From positions 372,001 to 436,000 of the forward strand of contig NZ_OMPC01000009.1 of assembly GCF_900312675.1 (NCBI RefSeq): 64,000 bases of DNA. Reading direction: 5' to 3'. This document shows, in pieces, positions 1 to 7,200 of this stretch. The stretch's first letter is position 1. Each line of letters starts with the position of its first letter. The notes under the pieces are model-generated. The model was not told the origin of the DNA. It saw nothing but the letters and a program-made list of their open reading frames with translations, and did no database searches. A program made the position numbers and the translations under genes. The DNA comes from Aliivibrio sp. EL58. Lineage in GTDB: Bacteria > Pseudomonadota > Gammaproteobacteria > Enterobacterales > Vibrionaceae.

Positions 1-114
1 AAAGAAGCTTATCCTGTACTTGCACTGTGTGAAAACTGTGTGGGTCAATACACGGTCATTAGTGAAGGTGAGAGAACCTATGATCGTTGTGTAAAGTGTG
101 GCGCTGATGACTAA
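1..114 (+). CDS. C-terminal fragment of a small zinc-ribbon-like protein
   Basis: Frame 1 is open from the window edge to a TAA ending at 114, giving the last 37 residues of a protein whose start lies outside the window. It has two CxxC pairs (CENC and CVKC) about 20 residues apart, the spacing of a zinc ribbon or rubredoxin-like knuckle, and ends in GADD. The family cannot be named from this fragment. Confidence 0.6.
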   Translation, partial: KEAYPVLALCENCVGQYTVISEGERTYDRCVKCGADD

Positions 115-178
115 TTATTGTGATCTTATTTAAGATGTAATCGACTATCAACAATCGTATGTAAGGTAAGGAAATAAA

Positions 179-631
179 ATGAGCGCAATTGGTAATTTAA
201 TTTGGTTTCTTTTTGGTGGTGTATTCATGGGTCTAGCTTGGTGCTTTTTTGGCTTATTAGCCTTCATTAGTATCATCGGTATTCCATGGGGAAGAGCGTG
301 TTTTGTTATCGCTGGGTTTTCTTTTTTCCCATTTGGTAAAGAAGCCATTGCTCGTGATGAATTGACGTTAAATGAAGACATTGGTACAGGAAGTCTTGGT
401 TTTATCGGTAATGTGCTGTGGTTTATTTTTGCAGGTTTTTGGTTGGCTCTCGGTCATGTGATGTCTGCTGTAGCTTGTTTTGTAACAATCATTGGAATTC
501 CATTTGCGATTCAACACTTAAAACTGGCCGTAATCTCAATTGCGCCTATTGGTCAGACAATTGTAGATAAAGAAGTAGCGGCGGCGGCTCGTCGTGCGAA
601 TGCCGAAGCTGAAGCGAATAAGTGGCGATAA
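179..631 (+). CDS. YccF-family (DUF307) inner membrane protein
   Basis: 150 residues with two similar hydrophobic blocks (about residues 5-50 and 75-115), each containing an IIGIP-type turn, as in the YccF family of duplicated membrane domains. The linker carries a conserved-looking ARDEL stretch matching the AIHVDEL segment of E. coli YccF. An alanine-rich charged tail follows. The family has no firmly established function. A purine-rich AAGGAAATAAA precedes the ATG, and the gene stands alone with its own hairpin downstream. Confidence 0.8.
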   Translation: MSAIGNLIWFLFGGVFMGLAWCFFGLLAFISIIGIPWGRACFVIAGFSFFPFGKEAIARDELTLNEDIGTGSLGFIGNVLWFIFAGFWLALGHVMSAVACFVTIIGIPFAIQHLKLAVISIAPIGQTIVDKEVAAAARRANAEAEANKWR

Positions 632-642
632 ATCGCATATTA

Positions 643-682
643 AATAGTGTCGATAATGTAACTCTAATTATCGATGCTATTT
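643..682 (+). terminator. Hairpin terminator after the yccF-like gene
   Basis: Arms of 15 bases (643-657 and 667-681) pair with one or two wobble/mismatch positions around a 9-base loop and are followed by a weak T-rich stretch. It lies 12 bases after the stop codon. Confidence 0.5.
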
Positions 683-879
683 ATTTTGATATAAATCATT
701 AAATATTACTTTAGTCTTTTATAATTAAATTGAAGAAAGGCAGGTTAATATTGTTGAAATTGCGAAAGATAATACAAAACGACGACATTAATTTATAAAA
801 CGCAATCATTGGTAATAATAATGTGTGATGATATTGATTCAGTATCATATTATGTATTATTCGTGTAATGAGGTGCGTT

Positions 880-1122
880 ATGACAGAAATGGCGATATCC
901 GGTTATCTTGGATGGTTCTTTTTATTATTAATTAGCTATCCTTTTGCTTTGGTTGTTATCAATATTGTATATTATGAACCTGTTCGAAAGAAAGCGACTT
1001 TTTGGTTTAATATAATCTGTTTACTATTAGCTGCTTTTCTTTTGGTTATGCACATGAATATAGAAATTATTTATGGAAAAGAATTGCTGGATGCTTGGTA
1101 TAGTGCTAATCCTGATGAATAA
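880..1122 (+). CDS. Small hypothetical membrane protein with two TM segments
   Basis: 80 residues from the ATG at 880, chosen because GAGGTG lies 5 bases upstream; an ATG at 868 in the same frame would add four residues. Two hydrophobic helices (about residues 10-30 and 42-62) are separated by a short basic loop (PVRKKA), and the tail is acidic. I do not recognise a family. The 197 bases before the start are very AT-rich and show no other gene. Confidence 0.55.
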   Translation: MTEMAISGYLGWFFLLLISYPFALVVINIVYYEPVRKKATFWFNIICLLLAAFLLVMHMNIEIIYGKELLDAWYSANPDE

Positions 1123-1271
1123 TACAACATTGAAATAGTTAATATTAAGGTTACGACTGTCAACTATTATCGGTTAGTTCCTATTAAATTCAGATCGACC
1201 TCACTTTCTGCTTGCCAGTGGCTAAATTTTCACTAAAATCGCGCAACATTTATTTGATTAGTGATTAATTA

Positions 1272-1607
1272 ATGAAAACGCTAATAGCTAGTACTATGCT
1301 AGCATCGTCAATGATATTAACAGGCTGTGTAACTTTCCCCACTCAAGAATCAGAAAAAGTAGCCGTGATTTGGGATGAAGTAGAAGTCGTTAAAGACTGT
1401 CAACGTCTGGGTGTTGTATTTGGGTCAGAAGGCCACTTTTATGATTACTGGTTACACGCTGATAAAGATATGGTTTGGGGCACATTAAACCAAATACGTA
1501 TTAAAGCAGCGGCTTTAGGGGCGGATACGTTGTATTTATATCAGTCTTTAAACTTCTCAAGTTCAGTAACTATGTTTGGTAACGCTTATTTGTGTAATAC
1601 AAAATAA
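1272..1607 (+). CDS. DUF4156-like lipoprotein
   Basis: 111 residues. The N-terminus is a lipoprotein signal with the lipobox LTGC at about residues 16-19, so the mature protein should be acylated and membrane anchored. The rest (a C.RLG.V.G core, then KAAALGADTLYLY) resembles the DUF4156 family of small enterobacterial and Vibrio lipoproteins of unknown role. The start has no strong ribosome binding site. A hairpin terminator lies 20 bases after the stop. Confidence 0.65.
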   Translation: MKTLIASTMLASSMILTGCVTFPTQESEKVAVIWDEVEVVKDCQRLGVVFGSEGHFYDYWLHADKDMVWGTLNQIRIKAAALGADTLYLYQSLNFSSSVTMFGNAYLCNTK

Positions 1608-1626
1608 AACGTTACCAAAATTGCAG

Positions 1627-1657
1627 AGTGAAACTAGATAGCTGGTTTCACTTTTTA
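1627..1657 (+). terminator. Terminator shared by convergent genes
   Basis: AGTGAAACTAG pairs with CTGGTTTCACT (one G-T pair) around a 4-base loop, followed by TTTTATTT on the plus strand. It sits between the lipoprotein gene and the convergent NqrM-like gene and touches the stop codon of the latter. Confidence 0.75.
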
Positions 1658-1852
1658 TTTATCTGTAGGTTCTGATATTTGATAGAGTTTATGTTCATCG
1701 CAAGTTGTTTCACAATTACATACTTTATCTACACCAACATTGTTTAATCCGCCGCAACTTCCTTGAATTTCTTTACGCCCAAAGATTACCCCTAAAGCCA
1801 TTAGAAGAATGACTAATACAAAAACACCAAAGGTAATTAAAACGGTATTCAT
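1655..1852 (-). CDS. NqrM-like (DUF539) cysteine-rich membrane protein
   Basis: 65 residues: one N-terminal transmembrane helix, then GVIFGRK, GSCGGL and a CNCETTC cysteine cluster. This is the layout of NqrM/DUF539, the small membrane protein that delivers iron for maturation of the Na+-translocating NADH:quinone oxidoreductase. Here it is the last gene of a coupled trio: its ATG overlaps the stop of the NifX-like gene by four bases (ATGA). It is away from any nqr operon in this window, so it may be a second, specialised copy working with the NifX-like protein. Family assignment is fairly sure; the role here is inference. Confidence 0.65.
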   Translation of the reverse strand: MNTVLITFGVFVLVILLMALGVIFGRKEIQGSCGGLNNVGVDKVCNCETTCDEHKLYQISEPTDK

Positions 1853-2289
1853 GCTTTAAATCCTAATACAGTCAATTTGTGTTTTAATTGTGATGGTGCA
1901 CTTAACTTTGAAGCCGTCATACTGTGCTTTTTATTACAACAACCTTGTTTTGTATTTTTACAATGCCGACCTTGAGATGCACGAGTCAATTCAGGAAGTT
2001 CAGTAAATGTAGCATTATTTAACGCGATATTACCTTGAGCGTGAAATACTCGAATATTTGATTCAAGTAAGTTAGCAAGCATTTTTTGTCCAATATTACG
2101 AACAATAAGAGCATTAATTTGTTGGTTTTTTAATAGCGAGAGTAGTGATTTTTTGCCACCACAACCAGCGCTATTAAGTGCAGGGTTTGGCATTGTTTCT
2201 GAATGTGTTTGGTCTGTAAAAAGAAACGATTCAGCTTTAGAAAAGTGTCCTGCAATACGGCCATTTTGATAAGGAATAGCAAATTTCAT
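1849..2289 (-). CDS. NifX/NifB-C-like iron-cluster carrier family protein
   Basis: 146 residues. Residues 1-100 match the dinitrogenase iron-molybdenum cofactor biosynthesis domain (NifX/NafY/NifB C-terminal fold): MKFAIP start, G.I..HF.KA.SFLF, a glycine-rich GCGGKKS turn, INALIVRNIG and an N.A.GNIA-type segment. The C-terminal 40 residues carry several Cys and His (CKNTKQGCCNKKH) that could bind metal. The family includes many non-nitrogenase proteins that bind iron-sulfur or iron-molybdenum clusters. The ATG shares one base with the stop of the upstream DUF134 gene (TAATG), implying translational coupling. Confidence 0.75.
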   Translation of the reverse strand: MKFAIPYQNGRIAGHFSKAESFLFTDQTHSETMPNPALNSAGCGGKKSLLSLLKNQQINALIVRNIGQKMLANLLESNIRVFHAQGNIALNNATFTELPELTRASQGRHCKNTKQGCCNKKHSMTASKLSAPSQLKHKLTVLGFKA

Positions 2290-2573
2290 TATTCAGTCTC
2301 CGTTTGGAGCATTAAAGCCTGACCATTAACCAAGCAACTGCTTACTTTAAATCTAGCTTGTTTAACGATGTTACCAAAGGTTTGTCTAGATACCATCATC
2401 TGATCGGCAGCGTCTTGTTGACTTAATCCTTCAAAATCAGCCAATCGTAATGCCTCTAATTCTTCAGCAAGTAGTTGTACTTGCGGTAGTTCTGTTGTTG
2501 GTACGCCATTAGGTTTAAAGCAACTGTATGGTGCTCTACTACAAATACGACGACACTTTTTAGGTCTAGCCAT
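2289..2573 (-). CDS. DUF134 (UPF0251) DNA-binding regulator
   Basis: 94 residues from the ATG at 2573, which has GGAGAGC just upstream; a longer frame to 2627 would run into the operator. The N-terminus MARPKKCRRIC is characteristic of DUF134. The C-terminal half contains EALRLADFEGLSQQDAA.QM.VSRQTFGNIV.QAR, a sigma-70 region 4-like helix-turn-helix. Such genes commonly sit next to NifX-like genes, as here. It is first in a coupled three-gene operon and probably autoregulates it through the perfect inverted repeat 38 bases upstream. Confidence 0.8.
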   Translation of the reverse strand: MARPKKCRRICSRAPYSCFKPNGVPTTELPQVQLLAEELEALRLADFEGLSQQDAADQMMVSRQTFGNIVKQARFKVSSCLVNGQALMLQTETE

Positions 2574-2610
2574 AATGCTCTCCATTAAATACAAGCAAAG
2601 CATAAGCCTA

Positions 2611-2653
2611 TTATTAGCATATGCCAATAACTATTTTTGGCATATGCTAATAA
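2611..2653. promoter_or_regulatory. Perfect 17+17 bp inverted repeat, likely DUF134 operator
   Basis: TTATTAGCATATGCCAA (2611-2627) is repeated as its exact reverse complement at 2637-2653 with a 9-base spacer. Each arm itself contains the palindrome GCATATGC, so the region offers two dyad sites two helical turns or so apart. There is no T-run, so this is an operator rather than a terminator. Confidence 0.7.
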
Positions 2654-2795
2654 TTAGTGTCAGGAAGATTAAAAACTAATCATGAAGAGTATTTTCTTTA
2701 TTTAGATCAAGTGGTTTTTATTGTGACTAACGACAAGGTGATATTTATTCGATATTATGCGCCTTTATTAGAATAATGAATTGGCAATAAATCTT

Positions 2796-3140
2796 ATGAA
2801 AATTTCTGTTGATGGTGGTTCTTTTCAAGTTTCTGTTGAAACTGAATATGCAGGGTTGGTAGTTGAAGCAACAAAGATTTTTCACTCAACTCGTGAGCAA
2901 GCTGGATCAAACGACAAAGCAATTTTACGTTTTCTACAAATCATCATTGAGCATCGTGAAGACAATGATGCAATTGGTTATGCATCAATGGGATTATTAG
3001 GTTGGTATAACGAAGTAATTTATGCTGTTGAAGATAAAGACATTACGTTAAATCTACCTAAGATCTTACCGCATTTATTAAATCCTACTGGCGATCTTAC
3101 TGCAACCAGTGCGACTGAAATGAATACGTTTAAGCATTAG
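2796..3140 (+). CDS. Hypothetical protein
   Basis: 114 residues from the ATG at 2796; a TTG at 2781 is an in-frame alternative, and neither has a clear ribosome binding site. The protein is acidic and soluble with no signal or transmembrane segment. It begins MKISVDGGSFQVSVETEY and is mostly predicted helical in the middle. I do not recognise a family. It is 8 bases ahead of the NifW-like gene and probably co-transcribed with it, and it is divergent from the DUF134 operon, sharing its intergenic region. Confidence 0.6.
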   Translation: MKISVDGGSFQVSVETEYAGLVVEATKIFHSTREQAGSNDKAILRFLQIIIEHREDNDAIGYASMGLLGWYNEVIYAVEDKDITLNLPKILPHLLNPTGDLTATSATEMNTFKH

Positions 3141-3148
3141 GATTTACG

Positions 3149-3424
3149 ATGAGCCAAGCTGAAATTCAAAAAATCATTGCTAGCTTTACTTCAGTAGAGC
3201 AGCTTCTTGAGCATTTTGATATTGGCTTTGACAGTAAGTTTATTGATGAATATCGAGAGCCATTAATGAAACGATGTAATGGCTACTTACTGCTTTCTAA
3301 ACCTGATGATTGGTTTTCGGCTCGTCGCGCTATTAAAAATGCATATTGTAAGATCCAAAGAGGGCGATTAGATCCCCATACTCGTTCAGCGTGCAGTGGT
3401 TGTACTACGTGTATTAGGCGGTAG
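3149..3424 (+). CDS. NifW-like small protein (tentative)
   Basis: 91 residues. The pattern of a helical N-terminus with SVEQLLEHFDIGFD, then EPLMKR.NGYLL and RRAIKNAYCKI, resembles the nitrogenase-stabilising NifW family, which is normally 100-120 residues. The C-terminus ends CSGCTTC, a CxxCxxC cluster not typical of NifW and possibly metal binding. No nitrogenase genes are visible, so a nitrogenase role is not supported; a link to the NifX-like protein across the divergent promoter is a guess. A strong terminator follows 26 bases after the stop. Confidence 0.45.
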   Translation: MSQAEIQKIIASFTSVEQLLEHFDIGFDSKFIDEYREPLMKRCNGYLLLSKPDDWFSARRAIKNAYCKIQRGRLDPHTRSACSGCTTCIRR

Positions 3425-3450
3425 CTCTAACAAACAGTATGAATAGAAAA

Positions 3451-3480
3451 AGCCCTCAATGATCAACATTGAGGGCTTTT
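3451..3480. terminator. Bidirectional terminator
   Basis: AGCCCTCAATG (3451-3461) pairs perfectly with 3467-3477 around a 5-base loop, with A's before and T's after. It separates the NifW-like gene from the convergent sulfatase. Confidence 0.85.
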
Positions 3481-3504
3481 GGTTTATTAGCTTTAAAAAA
3501 TAAA

Positions 3505-5076
3505 TTACTTCACGTTTAAGCTATTCATTTGTTGTTGTAGTTTATCCAATTGCTGCATTTTTGCTTTCATTTGAAGAGATTGAGAGCTTATAGCAGCTGG
3601 ATTCATTAATTGGCCAGACTGCATTGGATAGTCAGGTAGAGTGTTAAAGAACTCACCTAATACATCTTGCATCGGTACGAATAGCCACATGTTATCTGCC
3701 ATCCAGCGTAGGTACATACCCGATTCGTGTGGTGCTTTTTCAAATGGGTCTGCACGTAGATGAATGATTTGAGGCCAGTTTGGCTCTAGGCGAACCGCGT
3801 TAGAAATATTACCTTCCATTACTGCAAAGTTTAATTTCCAATCCTGCCAGCGAACTGCGTTTAACTCACCATTTGCTGTGAAGTAAAGCAGGGATTCACG
3901 AGGTCCTTTATCTGTTTTGCCTTCAAATAATGGTTTGAAGTCATAACCATCAATATGAACCTTGAACTCTTTGCCATTGGCTTTGTAGCCTTTAGCCAGC
4001 TTTTCTTTCACATTAGGAACACCAGCCGCATCAAGTAAGGTTGGAAGCCAATCTTGGTGTGCCATCATTTCATTGATCTTAGTTCCTGGTTTGATTGTGC
4101 CAGGCCAGCGTACAAGTTGTGGAACACGCATACCGCCTTCCCATGTTGTGCCTTTTTCACCATAGAATGGAGTTGCACCGCCATCAGGCCATGTTGCTGT
4201 TTCTGCACCGTTATCAGTTGAGTAGATAACGATGGTGTTATCTGCTACACCTAGGTCGTCTAGTTTATCCAGTAAAATACCGACGTGATCATCGTGCTCA
4301 AGCATGCCATCAGCATATATACTGATGCCTGATGCACCTTGGTATTTCTCTTGCAGACGAGTCCAAACGTGCATACGGGTGGTGTTATGCCAGATAAAGA
4401 AAGGCTTATCCGCTTTAACTGCTTTTTCCATAAACGCTAATGAAGAATCTAAGAACTCCTCATCGGCATGCTCCATACGTTTGCGCGTCATTGGGCCTGT
4501 ATCTTCGATCTTACCATCGGCATACGACTTAATCACACCACGAGGGCCGTAGTTTTTACGGAATTCAGGATCTTTAGGGTAGTAATACGTTTCTGGCTCT
4601 TCTTCAGCATTTAAATGATAAAGATTTCCGAAAAACTCATCAAAACCATGAGCGGTTGGCAGGTGTTTATCTTGATCGCCTAGGTGGTTTTTACCAAATT
4701 GAGCGGTCATGTAACCTTGTTCTTTTAAAAGATCAGCAATAGTAGGAGCCCAATCAGGAATACCGTGGTCAGAACCCGGCATACCAATGGTTAAGAGGCC
4801 TGTACGGAAAGGTTCTTGACCTGTAATGAAGGCAGCACGACCAGCAGTACACGATTGTTGGCCATAGTGATCAGTAAAAAGGGCACCTTCATTAGCGATA
4901 CGGTCAATGTTTGGGGTTTGATAGCCCATCATGCCTTGGTTATAGGCGCTAATGTTCCAGTAACCCACATCATCACCAAAAATAGCGAGTATGTTTGGTT
5001 GAGATGCGGCCATCACTGTACCAGAAGTGGCAAGTAGACCAACGCCAACAGCAATTTTACTTAAATTATGTCCCAT
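3505..5076 (-). CDS. Periplasmic sulfatase, Cys-type
   Basis: 523 residues from the ATG at 5076, which has GGAG six bases upstream. A Sec signal peptide ends near AMA-A (residue 24). The mature protein opens PNILAIFGDD, the metal-binding start of the alkaline phosphatase/sulfatase fold. CTAGR at residues 76-80 is the CxAxR signature in which the cysteine becomes formylglycine. GKNHLGD and YSTDNG are the further metal/active-site blocks. It should hydrolyse sulfate esters in the periplasm; the substrate is unknown. The Cys-type signature and the radical SAM maturase at 19935 fit together. It is closely related to, and divergent from, the sulfatase at 5491. Short helical C-terminal tail rich in Gln and Met. 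Confidence 0.9.
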   Translation of the reverse strand: MGHNLSKIAVGVGLLATSGTVMAASQPNILAIFGDDVGYWNISAYNQGMMGYQTPNIDRIANEGALFTDHYGQQSCTAGRAAFITGQEPFRTGLLTIGMPGSDHGIPDWAPTIADLLKEQGYMTAQFGKNHLGDQDKHLPTAHGFDEFFGNLYHLNAEEEPETYYYPKDPEFRKNYGPRGVIKSYADGKIEDTGPMTRKRMEHADEEFLDSSLAFMEKAVKADKPFFIWHNTTRMHVWTRLQEKYQGASGISIYADGMLEHDDHVGILLDKLDDLGVADNTIVIYSTDNGAETATWPDGGATPFYGEKGTTWEGGMRVPQLVRWPGTIKPGTKINEMMAHQDWLPTLLDAAGVPNVKEKLAKGYKANGKEFKVHIDGYDFKPLFEGKTDKGPRESLLYFTANGELNAVRWQDWKLNFAVMEGNISNAVRLEPNWPQIIHLRADPFEKAPHESGMYLRWMADNMWLFVPMQDVLGEFFNTLPDYPMQSGQLMNPAAISSQSLQMKAKMQQLDKLQQQMNSLNVK

Positions 5077-5490
5077 GAAGAACTCCAATTAGTTGCGATT
5101 AATTGGCTGTACTCTAAGTGAGAAATAATATTTCGTCGCTTTATAGCGGTTATAACCAATGGTTATATTTTTATTTAAGGTGTTGATTGTAATGTTGTTT
5201 TTTGATTGTCTGTCCCGTCTTGATTTAAGAAGGAATGAGATCTTTCTCAAATAATTTTAAACGGTTGTTTTTTATTATTTTATTTATGAATTTTTAAAGT
5301 GAGTTTTAATGAGAGTTACCTTGGAAAAAACTCTATTTTTCTTGAAAAATGATTCCTACAAAGGTTATTAGTTCATAAGTTGAAGCTAGACATCAAAAAT
5401 AATTTTTTTTATTGGATAAATTCGCAAGAGACTTATTTCTATACTATATATTTACTCGATGCTGCTTTTTTAAGGGAAACAGGAGTTTAT
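5077..5490. promoter_or_regulatory. Divergent promoter region between the two sulfatases
   Basis: 414 bases of AT-rich DNA with no convincing gene. It holds the palindromic LysR-type site at 5151-5167. An AGGAG ribosome site at 5481-5485 sets the start of the right-hand sulfatase at 5491 rather than an in-frame TTG at 5380. I see no clear -35/-10 pair that I would defend. Confidence 0.5.
5151..5167. promoter_or_regulatory. LysR-type T-N11-A palindrome
   Basis: TATAACCAATGGTTATA is a perfect dyad about the central A. Its inner part obeys the LysR T-N11-A rule with ATAAC/GTTAT half sites. A near copy lies at 9455-9471 in front of moxR. The LysR regulator gene at 16178 in the same locus is the obvious candidate to bind it. 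Confidence 0.6.
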
Positions 5491-7038
5491 ATGGAAATGA
5501 AAAAGGGAACACAACGTCGATTGAGTATTCTTGGAGCCGTATTAATGGGTGCTTCTGGGTATACTCTTGCTGCTGAAAAGCCAAATATTTTGGTTATTTG
5601 GGGGGATGATATCGGCCAATCAAATATCAGTGCTTATACCTTCGGTTTAATGGGGTATAAAACACCGAATATCGATAGTATCGCCAAAGAAGGGATGATG
5701 TTTACTGATTACTATGGTGAGCAATCATGTACTGCAGGACGTTCTACTTTCATTACTGGGCAAAGTGTCTTACGCACAGGCTTGAGTAAAGTTGGTTTGC
5801 CTGGTGCAGATATTGGTTTGCAAGCAGAAGATGCCACTATTGCTGAAGTGCTAAAACCAATGGGTTATATGACTGGCCAATTTGGTAAAAACCACCTTGG
5901 TGATAAAGATGAATTTTTACCGACAGCGCATGGTTTTGACGAATTTTTTGGCAACCTTTACCATCTCAACGCTGAGGAAGAACCTGAGAATATTGACTAT
6001 CCTAAAGATCCTGAATTCCGTAAGAAATTTGGACCTCGTGGAGTTATTAAATCGTATGCTGATGGCAAGATTGAAGATACGGGCCCTCTAACGCGTAAGC
6101 GTATGGAAACCGTTGATGATGAAACCATGGCTGCTGCGATTGATTTCATGGGACGAGCAGTTAAAGCGGAGAAACCATTTTTTGTATGGTGGAACGCAAC
6201 ACGAATGCATTTTAGAACTCACGTAAAACCAGAACTTCAAGGTTCAACCGGTATCAGTAATTATGCTGATGGAATGGTTGAGCATGATAATCACGTAGGT
6301 GAAATTTTAAAAGCCGTTGATAATCTAGGCATTAAAGATAATACCATCGTGTTCTATTCTACCGATAATGGTCCACATATGAACTCGTGGCCTGATGCAG
6401 GTACCACACCATTCCGTAGTGAGAAGAATACTAACTGGGAAGGGGCATACCGTGTTCCTGCGATGGTTCGTTGGCCGGGTAAAATTGAACCGGGTGTCGT
6501 ATCAAATGAAATCATGCACCACATGGATTGGCTACCAACGTTTGCCGCCGCTGCGGGTGATGACAAGATTAAAGATGAGTTGAAAAAAGGCACAAAACTT
6601 GGCAACAAGAGTTTCAAAAACCATCTTGATGGCTACAACTTTTTACCTTACCTAACGGGTAAAGAGGATAAGGGCCGTCGTGAAGAGATCTTCTACTTTA
6701 CTGATGATGGTGATTTAGCTGCACTTCGTTATAACAAGTGGAAAGCGGTATTTATGGAGCAACGTGTTAACGGTACGCTTCAAATTTGGGCTGAACCGTT
6801 TGTAACATTACGTGTACCTAAGTTGTTTAACTTACGTATGGACCCATACGAAGTGGCTGATGTAACGTCAAATACGTATTACGATTGGTTATTAGATCAT
6901 GCGTATATGTTCGTTCCAGCACAAGCGTATGTAGGAAAATATTTAGCGACCTTTGAAGAATTTCCTCCTCGTCAAAAAGCAGCAAGTTTCGGCCTTGACC
7001 AGGTAATGGAAAAACTGCAACAACCTCACAATAAATAG
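5491..7038 (+). CDS. Periplasmic sulfatase, Cys-type (paralogue)
   Basis: 515 residues from the ATG at 5491 (AGGAG five bases upstream). Sec signal peptide to about residue 27 (TLAA-EKPN). Metal-binding WGDD near residue 38; CTAGR at 80-84 carries the cysteine converted to formylglycine; GKNHLGD and YSTDNG follow. Long stretches such as the HGFDEFFGNLYHLNAEEEPE region are shared with the neighbour at 3505, so the two arose by duplication, with divergent C-terminal thirds that may reflect different substrates. A terminator follows, so the cytochrome gene downstream probably has its own promoter or receives readthrough. Confidence 0.9.
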   Translation: MEMKKGTQRRLSILGAVLMGASGYTLAAEKPNILVIWGDDIGQSNISAYTFGLMGYKTPNIDSIAKEGMMFTDYYGEQSCTAGRSTFITGQSVLRTGLSKVGLPGADIGLQAEDATIAEVLKPMGYMTGQFGKNHLGDKDEFLPTAHGFDEFFGNLYHLNAEEEPENIDYPKDPEFRKKFGPRGVIKSYADGKIEDTGPLTRKRMETVDDETMAAAIDFMGRAVKAEKPFFVWWNATRMHFRTHVKPELQGSTGISNYADGMVEHDNHVGEILKAVDNLGIKDNTIVFYSTDNGPHMNSWPDAGTTPFRSEKNTNWEGAYRVPAMVRWPGKIEPGVVSNEIMHHMDWLPTFAAAAGDDKIKDELKKGTKLGNKSFKNHLDGYNFLPYLTGKEDKGRREEIFYFTDDGDLAALRYNKWKAVFMEQRVNGTLQIWAEPFVTLRVPKLFNLRMDPYEVADVTSNTYYDWLLDHAYMFVPAQAYVGKYLATFEEFPPRQKAASFGLDQVMEKLQQPHNK

Positions 7039-7057
7039 TGAAAATAAGATAATACTA

Positions 7058-7080
7058 GGGCTCTTCGGAGCCCTTTTTTA
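7058..7080 (+). terminator. Terminator after the second sulfatase
   Basis: GGGCTC, a stable TTCG tetraloop, GAGCCC and six T's, starting 19 bases after the stop codon. Confidence 0.9.
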
Positions 7081-7200
7081 TTTCTGATAGTATTCACATA
7101 TTCATGAATACTAATGGAAAAACCAGTAAATATACTCTATATCTACTGTATTGTTATCTTTAGAATTAGAGATAAAAAATGTATAAATACAAGGATGTAT

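Noticed and set aside
1849-3424. Nitrogen-fixation locus
   Set aside because: Only NifX-like and weakly NifW-like genes occur; no nifHDK, nifB or nifEN is visible.
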